Origin: an uncultured Gammaproteobacteria bacterium
GTDB lineage: Bacteria > Pseudomonadota > Gammaproteobacteria > GCA-001735895
Length of the DNA: 64,000 nucleotides
NCBI GenBank assembly: GCA_913061315.1
Contig: CAJXUC010000003.1
Location: forward strand, 53,925 to 117,924
Direction of reading: 5' to 3'
Made by a program: the position numbers and the translations under genes
Notes under the pieces: generated by a model
Seen by the model: the letters and a program-made list of their open reading frames with translations, nothing else
Databases searched by the model: none
What the model was told of the DNA's origin: nothing
Shown here: in pieces, positions 1 through 9,394 of the stretch
Layout of the letters: every line of letters begins with the position of its first letter
How positions within the stretch are numbered: the first letter of the stretch is position 1

Positions 1-136
1 TCACCTCGGGTGAAGCTAGTGGATAAGGAATTATATGCTTTGACTAAGTGCTCAGACATAACTATTGCCGCATGAAAAAAACGGATCAAGTTACGCTTAT
101 TTAAATTGAATTCAAGCTATTTATTATTGTCTTAAG
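1..136. other. Contig-start region, no assignable gene
   Basis: One plus-strand frame is open from base 1 to a TGA at 73-75, which could be the last 24 codons of a gene cut by the window edge. Another frame stops at 24-26. Neither short peptide is recognisable, so no gene is called. No RNA gene or repeat was seen. Confidence 0.3.
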
Positions 137-160
137 CAAAAAACCCTGCATGTGCAGGGT
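137..160 (-). terminator. Rho-independent terminator of the 198-794 gene
   Basis: A perfect 8-bp inverted repeat (ACCCTGCA at 143-150, TGCAGGGT at 153-160) has a 2-base spacer. On the minus strand it is followed by a run of T (the A-run at 138-143 on the plus strand). It lies just downstream of the minus-strand membrane protein gene and fits its terminator. Confidence 0.8.
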
Positions 161-197
161 CTTTCAATTGATTCTTTACTAAAAGCAAATAGCGGTA

Positions 198-794
198 CTA
201 GAAGGGTAAACCACCGTGGCCGTAAGCAGTCATTGTTAGCAACATGGGAATAGATAAAACTGTATTGACCCGTGAAGCCATTAATCCAACAAATTTAGCT
301 TTTGCAATTACTGCAGGTTCATGAGTTTTGCCATCAAGGCCTAAGATTTTCTTTTGATTTGGCCAAATTAATATCCAAACATTAAATAGCATGACAGTAC
401 CCATCCAAGCACCAATACCAATAACAGCAGCACCGCCTTTGAGCATAAATGCATCACCAAGAATACCGTATTGAGCTAACATTGAAGCACCACTTAACCA
501 AGTGACTAACGCACCCCAACGGAACCACAACAATGCACGAGGTGCAATATACTTATTAATGCCAGCTGCACCTGGGCCACCATCATTAGCCTCTGCAAGC
601 GCTTGTCCTACACCAGGAACCTGAACAAAGTTGAAATAGTATAGAAGACCGATCCAAGCAACACCTGCTAAGGCATGAATCCAAACTGTAATTCCTGCAG
701 GGTGACTCGCACCATCTTTATAAATGAACATAAGGATAGCGGAAATAACAATACCGGACGCTATAGTACCGATGATAGACTTTAACGGATTCAT
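198..794 (-). CDS. Five-helix membrane protein, PuuD/urate oxidase N-terminal-like family
   Basis: The 198-residue protein has about five hydrophobic helices (roughly residues 8-25, 34-53, 91-110, 117-145 and 172-190). The second helix carries a His in WIHALAGVAWIGLLYYFNF. The overall look resembles the membrane N-terminal domain of PuuD-type cytochrome c urate oxidases (Urate_ox_N), but here as a stand-alone protein without the C-terminal cytochrome domain. Stand-alone members are known in marine proteobacteria and their substrate is not established, so I assign no reaction. A clear AGGAG ribosome binding site precedes the ATG at 794, and a terminator follows. It is divergent from the AsnO-like gene and appears monocistronic. 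Family assignment is by recall of motif appearance. Confidence 0.7.
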   Translation of the reverse strand: MNPLKSIIGTIASGIVISAILMFIYKDGASHPAGITVWIHALAGVAWIGLLYYFNFVQVPGVGQALAEANDGGPGAAGINKYIAPRALLWFRWGALVTWLSGASMLAQYGILGDAFMLKGGAAVIGIGAWMGTVMLFNVWILIWPNQKKILGLDGKTHEPAVIAKAKFVGLMASRVNTVLSIPMLLTMTAYGHGGLPF

Positions 795-926
795 TGATGA
801 CTCCTGAAATTTATTGTTTAAAATGTGCGGTGCGATATGTCTTAATTAAGTAACATCGAGACCGCTCTTGCCTCTTGTACGGGCAGGATTATAAGGACTT
901 TAATTAGGCGGTGCAATTAGACAATG

Positions 927-955
927 TTGCAGTGTTGAAATTTATTAGAAATTAT
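927..955 (+). promoter_or_regulatory. Possible promoter of the AsnO-like gene
   Basis: TTGCAG (927-932) and AATTAT (950-955) are separated by 17 bases, which is a reasonable sigma-70 arrangement. The start codon lies 31 bases beyond the -10 element. A purine-rich GTGAGG at about 977-982 is the likely ribosome binding site. Eye-based call only. Confidence 0.35.
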
Positions 956-986
956 TGAGATTTCCACCCGATTTTTGTGAGGTTAT

Positions 987-2756
987 ATGTGTGGTTTGTT
1001 TGGAGCTTTGAGTTTTACCAATCAAGGCATTGATAAAAGATTGGCTCAAGCAATGTCAGAAAAAGTTGCCCGCCGTGGACCTGATGATAAGGGAGAGTGG
1101 TTTGATGGCCCTGTCATGCTTGGACATCGTCGGTTATCAATTATTGATCTTTCGGCTGCTGGACATCAGCCGATGCATGATGTTCAGCAGCGATTTAGTA
1201 TTGTCTTTAATGGCACCATCTATAATTACCCAGAGCTCCGCGAAGAGTTACTAACGAAAGGTTATCAGTTTCATTCGCACAGTGACACAGAAGTTATTCT
1301 TAATGCTTATGCCTGCTGGGGTGAACACTGTAGCGAAAAATTAACAGGAATGTTTGCGTTTGCAATTTGGGACAAGCAGCGGCAAAGTCTTTTCCTCGCT
1401 CGGGATCGTCTTGGCATTAAACCGTTGTATTTCGCTAAAACTTTAACTGCGTTCTACTTCGCCTCGAATCCGCAGGCATTACTTGCCACTGGTCAATGTG
1501 ATACCTCAATTGATTCGGTCGCTCTTCATCACCAATTGAGTTTGCATGCAGTTATTCCCGCACCTCGAACATTGTTTAAAGGGATTCGAAAGTGTAAACC
1601 AGCCTGTCACATGCAAATTGGGGCCGATGGGGTTTTATCGCAAAGTCGTTACTGGACTTTGTCAGCTCAACGACAACAAACACAATGGTCTTCGCAAGAC
1701 TGGAACGAAGCAATTCATCAGGCTCTTTTAAAGGCCGTCAAAAAGCGCATTCAGATTGCTGATGTACCCGTGGGTGTGTTGCTATCAGGTGGGCTTGATT
1801 CCAGTCTATTGGTTGCGCTGTTAGATGAAGCTGGAGTGGGTAAAATTAAAACCTTCAGTATCGGTTTTGAAGACCAGCCTGAGGAAAAAGGCAATGAATT
1901 TGAATTCTCTGACCCGGTTGCCAAACGATACAATACTGATCATCACAAGTTTCTAATTCCCAATGCAGAGGTGCTCACAAGACTACCTGAAGCAGTAAGA
2001 GCCATGGCTGAACCCATGGTAGGGCAGGATGCGGTTGCGTTTTACTTGCTGTCAGAACAGGTATCAAAATCAGTTAAAGTCGTGCAAAGCGGGCAGGGTG
2101 CTGACGAAGTGTTTGCCGGTTATTTCTGGTACGACCGAATGCAGGCAGCCTCTGGTTCATCAGTCCAACGATTTGCATCGAATTATGTTGATCGTGACCA
2201 TGATGAGTTTTGTGAAACAGTTGATGCGGCTTATCGAGGTGAAGATCATACGTCGGCGTTCATTGAGAAACAGCTTGAGACCGAACATGCAGACACGTTT
2301 ATGGATGCAGTATTACGATTCGACACAACGACACTCATTGTTGATGATCCAGTTAAACGAGTCGATAATATGACCATGGCTTGGGGGCTAGAAGCCAGGG
2401 TGCCGTTTTTAGATCATGAATTAGTCGAACTAGCAGCAGCTTGCCCACCTGAATTAAAGTTGAAGCATGGCGGCAAAGGTATTTTGAAGGAAATTTCACG
2501 TGGACGAATTCCCGACGCTGTTATTGACCGTCCAAAAGGCTACTTCCCGATGCCAGCACTAAAGTATGTGCGAGGTGAGTTTTATGACTTCATGGCTGAT
2601 ACCTTAAACAGTCAGGCAAGTTTGGAACGTGGAATTTTCAACCGACAGTATGTAGACAAACTATTAAAAGAGCCTGAAAAACATTTCACTCGACTTAATG
2701 GTAGTAAGCTTTGGCACTGTGCACTGTTAGAATATTGGCTGCAGCAACAAATATAA
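987..2756 (+). CDS. AsnB-family amidotransferase, N-acetylglutaminylglutamine amidotransferase (AsnO) type
   Basis: This 589-residue protein has the two domains of glutamine-dependent asparagine synthetases. The N-terminal class II glutaminase has the nucleophile Cys2 exposed after Met1 (MCGLFG). The synthetase domain has the pyrophosphate loop SGGLDSS at 267-273. The stretch after it (FSIGFED, an EKGNEFEFSD segment, AEPMVGQDAVAFYLLS, VVQSGQGADEVFAGY) resembles the AsnO branch, which amidates the dipeptide N-acetylglutaminylglutamine to make the osmolyte NAGGN, more than E. coli AsnB (554 residues). In many genomes the partner synthetase ngg follows asnO. Here it does not: the next gene is grxD. 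The enzyme could therefore be a plain asparagine synthetase or use a partner encoded elsewhere. The superfamily is certain; the substrate is not. Confidence 0.8.
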   Translation: MCGLFGALSFTNQGIDKRLAQAMSEKVARRGPDDKGEWFDGPVMLGHRRLSIIDLSAAGHQPMHDVQQRFSIVFNGTIYNYPELREELLTKGYQFHSHSDTEVILNAYACWGEHCSEKLTGMFAFAIWDKQRQSLFLARDRLGIKPLYFAKTLTAFYFASNPQALLATGQCDTSIDSVALHHQLSLHAVIPAPRTLFKGIRKCKPACHMQIGADGVLSQSRYWTLSAQRQQTQWSSQDWNEAIHQALLKAVKKRIQIADVPVGVLLSGGLDSSLLVALLDEAGVGKIKTFSIGFEDQPEEKGNEFEFSDPVAKRYNTDHHKFLIPNAEVLTRLPEAVRAMAEPMVGQDAVAFYLLSEQVSKSVKVVQSGQGADEVFAGYFWYDRMQAASGSSVQRFASNYVDRDHDEFCETVDAAYRGEDHTSAFIEKQLETEHADTFMDAVLRFDTTTLIVDDPVKRVDNMTMAWGLEARVPFLDHELVELAAACPPELKLKHGGKGILKEISRGRIPDAVIDRPKGYFPMPALKYVRGEFYDFMADTLNSQASLERGIFNRQYVDKLLKEPEKHFTRLNGSKLWHCALLEYWLQQQI

Positions 2757-3005
2757 GGTTTCTCAAAAAGGCCACTTTTACTACCATTTTGGCGATAGCA
2801 CCATGCTGGAATTTCCTCTATGCCATACATGAGGCGGTTCTTTAAGCGGTGCTTCGATACACTTACCCTAAAGTAGAGCTTTTCGCGATACTCAGATTCA
2901 GCAAATAATTTGTTACTCTGATTTTAATCAGTCAGAAAAACAGTTATCATAATAACCTACTACTTTAGTCAGTTATTATACAGCCACCCAACCAGAGGAA
3001 TTCAG

Positions 3006-3329
3006 ATGGACGTTTTAGATCGTATTAAGCAACAGGTTGAAGGTCATCCTGTATTGATTTATATGAAAGGCACACCTCAGTTGCCTCAGTGTGGATTTTC
3101 GAGCCGAACCGTAGAGGCTCTGAAATCACTCGAGGTAGAGTTTGCTTATGTCAATGTATTGTCAGACCCCGATATCTTTCAAAACTTACCGAGATTTGCC
3201 GATTGGCCAACATTCCCCCAAGTCTATGTTGACGGTGAGCTAATTGGTGGATGTGATATCACTTTAGAAATGCATGCCTCTGGTGATTTGCAAAAAATGG
3301 CGGCTGAAGCTGTTGAGAAAAAATCTTAA
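3006..3329 (+). CDS. grxD: Monothiol glutaredoxin Grx4
   Basis: A 107-residue monothiol glutaredoxin with the CGFS active site (Cys29). The surrounding signature, with YMKGTPQLPQCGFS and WPTFPQVYVDGELIGG, is typical of GrxD. These proteins bind a [2Fe-2S] cluster with glutathione as homodimers or with BolA partners, and take part in Fe-S cluster transfer and iron homeostasis in the cytoplasm. An AGAGGA ribosome binding site precedes the ATG. The gene is flanked by about 250 bases upstream and a terminator downstream, so it looks monocistronic. Length is normal for the family. Confidence 0.95.
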   Translation: MDVLDRIKQQVEGHPVLIYMKGTPQLPQCGFSSRTVEALKSLEVEFAYVNVLSDPDIFQNLPRFADWPTFPQVYVDGELIGGCDITLEMHASGDLQKMAAEAVEKKS

Positions 3330-3371
3330 TAGACGGTCTCAACTATTTAACAAAGTTTTTTGATTAGAAGC

Positions 3372-3406
3372 AAAAAAGCCCTGTGAGTTGCAATAGGGCT
3401 TTTTTT
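3372..3406. terminator. Terminator between grxD and rnt, possibly bidirectional
   Basis: AAAAAAGCCCT and AGGGCTTTTTTT form a stem with a 12-base loop (3383-3394), flanked by A-run and T-run. It lies between convergent genes, so it can stop grxD transcription from the left and rnt transcription from the right. Confidence 0.85.
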
Positions 3407-3477
3407 GTTCTGAGTGCTCTCTGCTTTATTGTCTAAATTAAAGTTTCATTGGTTTTCTAATATAATTCAAAGCCACC

Positions 3478-4089
3478 TTATGTGCCTATAAACGATGTCT
3501 CGTTAACGATTTTACAAAACAGTGCCGCTGTGATCTCTGCATCATAAATAGCTGAATGTGCTTCATTAGAGTCCCATTTTAATCCTGCGGCTTGAACAGA
3601 TCGAGCTAATACGGTTTGTCCATAAATCAAACCAGACAAACTCACTGTGTCAAAACTACTAAAGGGATGAAATGGATTACGTTTAATTCCCGTGCGTTGC
3701 GCCGCAATATTGATGAATTTCAAATCAAAATTGGCATTGTGGCCAACCAGTATCGCTTTAGTGCAGCCGTGCTTTTTTAGTGCTTCCCGAATCGGTTTAA
3801 AAATTTTAGGTAAAGCCTGTTTTTCATCGATAGCCATTCGAAAAGGGTGATCGACATCAATACCGTTAACCTCCATTGACTTGGGTTCAAGGTTGGCACC
3901 AGGAAAGGGATTGACGTGACAGGTAATGGTCTCAGCGCAATAGAACTGACCTTGATCATTAATATCAACTATCACCGCAGCGATTTGAAGTAGGGCATCA
4001 GTTTGCTCATTAAAGCCACCAGTTTCTACATCGACTACCACTGGCATATAGCCACGGAACCTTTGCGCCATCGCAACGATGTTACTCAT
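3478..4089 (-). CDS. rnt: Ribonuclease T
   Basis: The 203-residue product is a DEDDh 3'-5' exoribonuclease that trims tRNA and other stable RNA 3' ends. Visible catalytic residues are Asp20 and Glu22 (VVDVETGG), Asp122 (HNANFD), His178 and Asp183 (HSAIYD). These line up with E. coli RNase T Asp23, Glu25, Asp125, His181 and Asp186. A longer frame reaches 4146, but its extra residues overlap pyrC and lack family similarity, so I chose the ATG at 4089. That start lies one base after the pyrC stop codon, so the two genes are almost certainly cotranscribed, as they also are in pseudomonads. Confidence 0.95.
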   Translation of the reverse strand: MSNIVAMAQRFRGYMPVVVDVETGGFNEQTDALLQIAAVIVDINDQGQFYCAETITCHVNPFPGANLEPKSMEVNGIDVDHPFRMAIDEKQALPKIFKPIREALKKHGCTKAILVGHNANFDLKFINIAAQRTGIKRNPFHPFSSFDTVSLSGLIYGQTVLARSVQAAGLKWDSNEAHSAIYDAEITAALFCKIVNETSFIGT

Positions 4090-4090
4090 T

Positions 4091-5122
4091 TTAAACAATG
4101 CTCCATTGCAGTGTTTCTCCTGCTTTAAAAGGAATAAGTAATCCACCGGGATAATCTAATGTTTGCGGCACCTGCCATTCAGATTTTTCTATTGTGATTT
4201 GTAGAGTATTAACTGGTAATCTGTAGAATTTGGGTCCATTTAAGCTCATGAATGCTTCAAAATGAGAAAAGTCACCAGCCAATTCAAAAGCTTCGGCGTA
4301 TAGCTCTATCGCACAAAAAGCCGAATAAATTCCAGCACAGCCGCAGGCAGATTCTTTAGCCGTCTGACTGTGGGGTGCGCTATCGGTTCCGGCAAAAAAA
4401 CGACCCGAATGACCCGTTGCAGCATTCAGTAGCGCCACTCGATGTTCTTCTCGCTTAGCAATGGGTAAGCAATAATGATGAGGGCGAATGCCCCCTTCGA
4501 ACATCGCATTGCGGTTGATCAATAAATGATGTGGGGTGATAGTAGCTGCAACATCATCGTCTTGCGCCAGCACAAAATCGACTGCTTCACGAGTAGTGAT
4601 GTGCTCAAAAATGATCCTTAATTCAGGGAAGTCATTTCGAATCTGCTGCATAGTGGAGTCAATAAAGTGCTTTTCACGATCAAAAATATCCACTTTGTTG
4701 TCGGTTGCCTCACCGTGAATAAGTAGTGGAAACTGATGTTTTTGCATGGCTTCTAAAACAGGGTAAATTTTTTGGATATGCGTGACACCAGCATCAGAAT
4801 TAGTTGTTGCACCCGCAGGGTAGAGTTTTGCACCCAGAATGTTGTGAGATAGACTGGCGAGAGCAATATCTTCGACCCGTGTATTATTCGTTAAATAAAG
4901 TGTCATTAACGGTTGAAATTGGCTGCCCACTGGCAGGTCAGACAATATTCTCTGTCGATATGATTCCGCCTCTTCGCAATTGGTAATAGGTGGCTTTAAA
5001 TTGGGCATAACTATAGCGCGACCAAATTGTTTGGCGGTATCACCAACGACAGCAGCAAGATAGGGTGAATCTCGCAAGTGTAGGTGCCAGTCGTCAGGTT
5101 TAATTATGGTGAGCTTATTCAT
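4091..5122 (-). CDS. pyrC: Dihydroorotase, class II
   Basis: The 343-residue zinc amidohydrolase catalyses the reversible cyclisation of N-carbamoyl-aspartate to dihydroorotate in pyrimidine synthesis. Metal ligands are visible: His13 and His15 (HLHLRD), the lysine that becomes carbamylated at Lys99 ([13 protein letters not shown]), His136, His174 and Asp247 (GTDSAPH). A TTG four codons upstream is also in frame. I prefer the ATG at 5122 because it gives the family N-terminus directly before the [13 protein letters not shown] segment. Neither start has a strong ribosome binding site. Upstream of the rnt gene and divergent from aceE. Confidence 0.95.
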   Translation of the reverse strand: MNKLTIIKPDDWHLHLRDSPYLAAVVGDTAKQFGRAIVMPNLKPPITNCEEAESYRQRILSDLPVGSQFQPLMTLYLTNNTRVEDIALASLSHNILGAKLYPAGATTNSDAGVTHIQKIYPVLEAMQKHQFPLLIHGEATDNKVDIFDREKHFIDSTMQQIRNDFPELRIIFEHITTREAVDFVLAQDDDVAATITPHHLLINRNAMFEGGIRPHHYCLPIAKREEHRVALLNAATGHSGRFFAGTDSAPHSQTAKESACGCAGIYSAFCAIELYAEAFELAGDFSHFEAFMSLNGPKFYRLPVNTLQITIEKSEWQVPQTLDYPGGLLIPFKAGETLQWSIV

Positions 5123-5287
5123 AGAGATGTTCAATAGTGGGAATAATTATGGATAAAAGTCATCATACCATCTGCAAAGATTAGTTTTTAATGTTAGTCG
5201 AGCTATTTATATTAAAACTAATTATGACGCTAATTGAGCGTTAACAGTTAATATGCCGTAAAGTTTTACATAATGACATTAATTAAT

Positions 5288-5366
5288 TTGTGTCGATATA
5301 TTATAACAGGCTATAAAGTTGTATATAACAGTTATCAGGGGTACCAAAGATAAAGATAACCCTGAT
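5288..5366 (+). promoter_or_regulatory. aceE upstream region: weak promoter and leader inverted repeat
   Basis: TTGTGT (5288-5293) and TATAAA (5312-5317) with an 18-base spacer could be a promoter for the pyruvate dehydrogenase operon. Downstream, ATCAGGG (5334-5340) and CCCTGAT (5360-5366) form a perfect 7-bp inverted repeat in the presumed leader. I see no copy of the E. coli PdhR palindrome. All calls are by eye. Confidence 0.3.
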
Positions 5367-5393
5367 CAAATACCAACGCTAAGTGAGTGATCA

Positions 5394-8051
5394 ATGGCAA
5401 ATGAAATAGATCTCGACCCACAAGAAACATTGGAATGGATTGAATCTCTCGAGTCCGTATTAGATCGGGAAGGTCCAGAAAGGGCACACTTTCTGCTGGA
5501 GCAATTAATTGACAAAACAAGGCGCTCGGGTGCCTACTTGCCCTATTCCGCCAAGACAGCCTACGTGAACACTATCCCTGTTTCGAAGCAAAAGCCTATT
5601 CCTGGTGACCAAGCTATTGAACATAGAATTCGATCAGTGATTCGTTGGAATGCCGCTGCGATGGTTGTGCATGCCAATCGCAAGTCCTCTGAGCTTGGTG
5701 GCCATATTGCAAGCTTTGCCTCGGCGGCTACCTTGTATGATGTTGCTTTTAATCACTTTTTCCGTGCCCCCACTGAAGAAAATAAAGGTGACCTCGTATT
5801 TTACCAAGGACATTCCGCTCCCGGTATATATGCCAGAGCGTTTCTTGAAGGACGTCTCAGCGAAGAGCAGCTTGAAGCGTTCCGACAAGAAGCCAGTAAT
5901 CCTAATGGTTTGTCGTCTTACCCGCACCCTTGGCTGATGCCTGACTTCTGGCAATTCCCTACAGTGTCGATGGGTCTTGGGCCCCTGATGGCCATCTACC
6001 AAGCCAGATTTATGAAATATCTTGAGAATCGAGAGATTTTACCAAGGCAGAAACGTAAAGTCTGGGCTTTTATGGGTGATGGCGAAATGGACGAACCCGA
6101 ATCGTTGGGCGCTATTTCTTTAGCATCCCGTGAAAATCTGGATAACTTAGTGTTTGTGGTTAACTGTAACCTACAGCGTTTAGATGGCCCCGTTCGTGGT
6201 AATGGAAAAATCATTCAAGAATTAGAAGCCGTATTCCGTGGTGCTGGTTGGAATGTTCTCAAGGTCGTTTGGGGTTCTTACTGGGATCCTTTGTTAGCCA
6301 AGGACAAAGATGGCCATCTACTAAAGCGGATGGAAGAAGCGGTTGACGGGGAGTACCAATCCTACAAAGCTAAAGGGGGCGCTTTTACGCGAGAGCACTT
6401 CTTTGGTAAATATCCGGAATTGCTCGAAATGGTATCCGATATGTCAGATGAAGATATTTGGCGACTAAACCGGGGTGGGCATGATCCACACAAAGTCTAT
6501 GCGGCTTATGCTGAGGCTGTCGAATATGAGGATCGTCCTACTGTTATTTTGGCTAAAACGGTTAAAGGCTATGGTATGGGTGAAGCGGGTGAAGGACAGA
6601 ATATTACGCATTCTCAGAAAAAAATGGGTGAGCATGCACTTAAAGCATTCCGCGATCGTTTCGATATTCCGGTTGATGATGAAAAGATTGCGGAAGCACC
6701 TTTTTATAAGTTTCCAGAAGACAGTGTAGAAATGAAATATATGCGTGCACAGCGCGAAAAGCTCGGTGGTTATATGCCGCAGCGACAGGATACTGCAGAA
6801 CCACTGGTAATACCGAGCCTCGAAACGTTTAGTGCATTACTCAAAGATAGTGGCGATAGGGAGTTTTCTACTACAATGGCATTTGTCCGAATCCTATCAA
6901 CTCTAACTCGTGACAAGCAGATTGGTAAAAATATTGTGCCTATAGTGCCAGATGAAGCTCGTACTTTTGGTATGGAAGGCATGTTCCGCCAGTTGGGTAT
7001 TTACTCTTCTCAAGGGCAGTTATATGAACCCATGGATTCAGATCAAGTGATGTATTACCGCGAAGATGTCAAAGGTCAGATCCTGCAGGAAGGTATTAAC
7101 GAAGCGGGTGCAATGTCTTCATGGATTGCTGCTGGCTCAGCTTATAGTTCGCATGGCATCAATATGATGCCTTTCTACATTTATTATTCGATGTTCGGCT
7201 TTCAACGAATTGGTGATCTGGCTTGGGCTGCAGGCGATATGCAGGTCAGAGGTTTTTTGATGGGCGGCACAGCCGGCAGAACAACGCTGGCAGGTGAAGG
7301 TTTGCAACATCAGGATGGTCATAGTCTTATCGTTGCAGGTACCATTCCTAACTGTGTTTCCTACGATCCAACCTATGCTTATGAATTGGCTGTTATTATT
7401 CACGATGGTATGAAACGTATGTTTCAGTTAAATAATAAAGTCTTTTACTATATCACCGTGATGAATGAAAATTACAGCCATCGAGCTCTGCCAAAAGGTG
7501 CTGAGCAAGGTATTATTAAGGGTATTTACTGTCTGCAAGAGGGTGATGAAAAAGGTAAGAAAGTTCAGTTAATGGGGTCTGGCACGATTTTACGTGAAGT
7601 ATTGGAAGCATCAGAATTGCTCAAGCAAGACTTTGACATTAATTCTGATGTTTGGAGTGTCACTAGTGTTAACGAACTAGCGCGTGAAGCCTCAGACTGT
7701 ACCCGATGGAATCAGCTTCACCCAATGAAAAAAGCAAGAAAGAGCTACCTTCAAACGCAGCTAGACGGGCGTAAAGGGCCCGCAGTTATGGCGACTGACT
7801 ACACCCGTGCATTCGTCAGTCAACTGCGCGAACATGTTCCAATGCCATTTACAACCCTCGGAACGGATGGCTATGGGCGAAGTGATACGCGAGTCAATTT
7901 ACGTACTTTCTTTGAGGTGAATCGTTTCTATATTGTGGTCACTGCACTTAAAGCTTTGGCAGACACGGGTGAAATAGAAGATAAGGTCGTTCAGTTAGCC
8001 ATTAAGAAATATAAGATCGATCCCGAAAAACCCAATCCAATGACAGTATAG
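5394..8051 (+). CDS. aceE: Pyruvate dehydrogenase E1 component, homodimeric type
   Basis: An 885-residue thiamine-diphosphate enzyme that decarboxylates pyruvate and reductively acetylates the lipoyl groups of E2. The length matches the E. coli AceE type (887). The thiamine-binding motif begins at GDGEMDEPE near residue 228, and the family segments NCNLQRLDGPVRGNGKIIQELE and FYIYYSMFGFQRIGD are clear in the translation. It is the first gene of an aceE-aceF-lpd cluster on the plus strand, with 21 bases to aceF. The ATG at 5394 follows a purine-rich AGTGAG. Confidence 0.97.
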   Translation: MANEIDLDPQETLEWIESLESVLDREGPERAHFLLEQLIDKTRRSGAYLPYSAKTAYVNTIPVSKQKPIPGDQAIEHRIRSVIRWNAAAMVVHANRKSSELGGHIASFASAATLYDVAFNHFFRAPTEENKGDLVFYQGHSAPGIYARAFLEGRLSEEQLEAFRQEASNPNGLSSYPHPWLMPDFWQFPTVSMGLGPLMAIYQARFMKYLENREILPRQKRKVWAFMGDGEMDEPESLGAISLASRENLDNLVFVVNCNLQRLDGPVRGNGKIIQELEAVFRGAGWNVLKVVWGSYWDPLLAKDKDGHLLKRMEEAVDGEYQSYKAKGGAFTREHFFGKYPELLEMVSDMSDEDIWRLNRGGHDPHKVYAAYAEAVEYEDRPTVILAKTVKGYGMGEAGEGQNITHSQKKMGEHALKAFRDRFDIPVDDEKIAEAPFYKFPEDSVEMKYMRAQREKLGGYMPQRQDTAEPLVIPSLETFSALLKDSGDREFSTTMAFVRILSTLTRDKQIGKNIVPIVPDEARTFGMEGMFRQLGIYSSQGQLYEPMDSDQVMYYREDVKGQILQEGINEAGAMSSWIAAGSAYSSHGINMMPFYIYYSMFGFQRIGDLAWAAGDMQVRGFLMGGTAGRTTLAGEGLQHQDGHSLIVAGTIPNCVSYDPTYAYELAVIIHDGMKRMFQLNNKVFYYITVMNENYSHRALPKGAEQGIIKGIYCLQEGDEKGKKVQLMGSGTILREVLEASELLKQDFDINSDVWSVTSVNELAREASDCTRWNQLHPMKKARKSYLQTQLDGRKGPAVMATDYTRAFVSQLREHVPMPFTTLGTDGYGRSDTRVNLRTFFEVNRFYIVVTALKALADTGEIEDKVVQLAIKKYKIDPEKPNPMTV

Positions 8052-8072
8052 TCAGTAGTAGAGGAAATAATT

Positions 8073-9392
8073 TTGTCAGAACTATTAACAATAACGCTAC
8101 CGGCACTGGGTGACTTCGACGAAATCGAAATTATTGAAGTGCTGATAGTGCCTGGTGATGAAATTGAAGCGGAAGACTCCACTATCATTTTAGAGTCCGA
8201 CAAGGCAACGATGGAAATACCGAGTCCTTACTCCGGTAAGGTGGTGTCGGTTCACGTCAAAGTTGGTGATCGCATTTCAGAGGGCACTACAATCGCTAAA
8301 CTTGAGGCAGCTGAAGTAAAACAGGATGAGCCTGTGACGTTAGAAAAAGAACAGGTGCCAACTTCAATAGAAAAAGTGATTGAGATTGTTCCTGAAATTA
8401 AAGTAACAGGAGAGAAAAAAGATGTTGCAGATCAAAAAACAGCTAAGTTGCCGCCAATTTTGCCCACGAGACATGAAGAAAATCAAACTAATAAGCTCAT
8501 CCATGCAAGTCCATCGATCCGACGTCACGCCAGAGAGCTGGGTGTTAACTTAGAATTGTTGATTGGGACGGGAGCTAAAGGCCGAATCTTAAAAGAGGAT
8601 GTTAAAGCTTTCATTAAAGCCACCCTATCGGCTTCGCCATCGGGGGGTGGAATTTCAGTGTCGGTCATGCCAACGATCGATTTTTCAAAGTTTGGTGAGG
8701 TTGAGGTTGAAACCTTGAGTCGTATTCAAAAAATATCAGGAGCTCACTTGCATCGAAGTTGGGTAAGTGTTCCTCACGTCACTCAGTTTGATGAAGCCAA
8801 CATTACTGCGCTAGAAGCCTTCCGTAAATCACTCAAAAGTGAAGCAGAAAAAAAGGGTGTTCGGCTAACCCCTCTCGTGTTTATGATGAAAGCTGTGGTT
8901 GCTGCGCTGCAAGAATTTCCTCGCTTTAATGCATCTTTAGACAGTAGTGGTGAACGTTTGATATTGAAAAAGTATTTTCATATTGGCGTTGCAGTGGATA
9001 CGCCCAACGGCTTAATGGTGCCAGTTATTCGTGATGTTGACAAAAAAGGACTATATGACCTAGCTGAAGAACTAGCCTTAACCGCACAAAGGGCAAGGGA
9101 AGGCAAAATGTTACCGGGTGATATGCAAGGTGGTTGCTTTACTATATCCAGTTTGGGTGGGATTGGTGGTACTAATTTCACTCCCATTGTGAACGCCCCG
9201 GAAGTCGCTATTTTGGGTGTCGCAAAAGCTAAAATGCAGCCAGTCTACCAGGACGATGGCACCTTTAGTGCGGAATTAATTTTACCTTTAGCTTTGTCCT
9301 ATGATCATCGAGTCATAGATGGTGCCCAAGGAGCCAGATTTACTAGTTTTTTGAGTCAGGTAATTACAGATATCAGAAGAGTATTATTATAA
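8073..9392 (+). CDS. aceF: Pyruvate dehydrogenase E2, dihydrolipoyl acetyltransferase, one lipoyl domain
   Basis: The 439-residue E2 core of the complex transfers acetyl groups from the lipoyl arm to CoA. Domains in order: one lipoyl domain (residues about 3-78, lipoylated Lys44 in ESDKATMEIP), a charged linker, a peripheral-subunit-binding domain (about 142-183, ASPSIRRHARELGV), and the catalytic domain with the HRVIDG motif near the C-terminus. E. coli AceF has three lipoyl domains, so this is the short form. The start is TTG at 8073, chosen because GAGGAAA at 8061-8067 is well placed and the protein begins there like its homologues. It lies two bases before lpd. Confidence 0.95.
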   Translation: MSELLTITLPALGDFDEIEIIEVLIVPGDEIEAEDSTIILESDKATMEIPSPYSGKVVSVHVKVGDRISEGTTIAKLEAAEVKQDEPVTLEKEQVPTSIEKVIEIVPEIKVTGEKKDVADQKTAKLPPILPTRHEENQTNKLIHASPSIRRHARELGVNLELLIGTGAKGRILKEDVKAFIKATLSASPSGGGISVSVMPTIDFSKFGEVEVETLSRIQKISGAHLHRSWVSVPHVTQFDEANITALEAFRKSLKSEAEKKGVRLTPLVFMMKAVVAALQEFPRFNASLDSSGERLILKKYFHIGVAVDTPNGLMVPVIRDVDKKGLYDLAEELALTAQRAREGKMLPGDMQGGCFTISSLGGIGGTNFTPIVNAPEVAILGVAKAKMQPVYQDDGTFSAELILPLALSYDHRVIDGAQGARFTSFLSQVITDIRRVLL

Positions 9393-9394
9393 TC

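Noticed and set aside
1..75. Open frame at the window start, possible gene fragment
   Set aside because: Only 24 codons and unrecognisable; cannot be told from chance.
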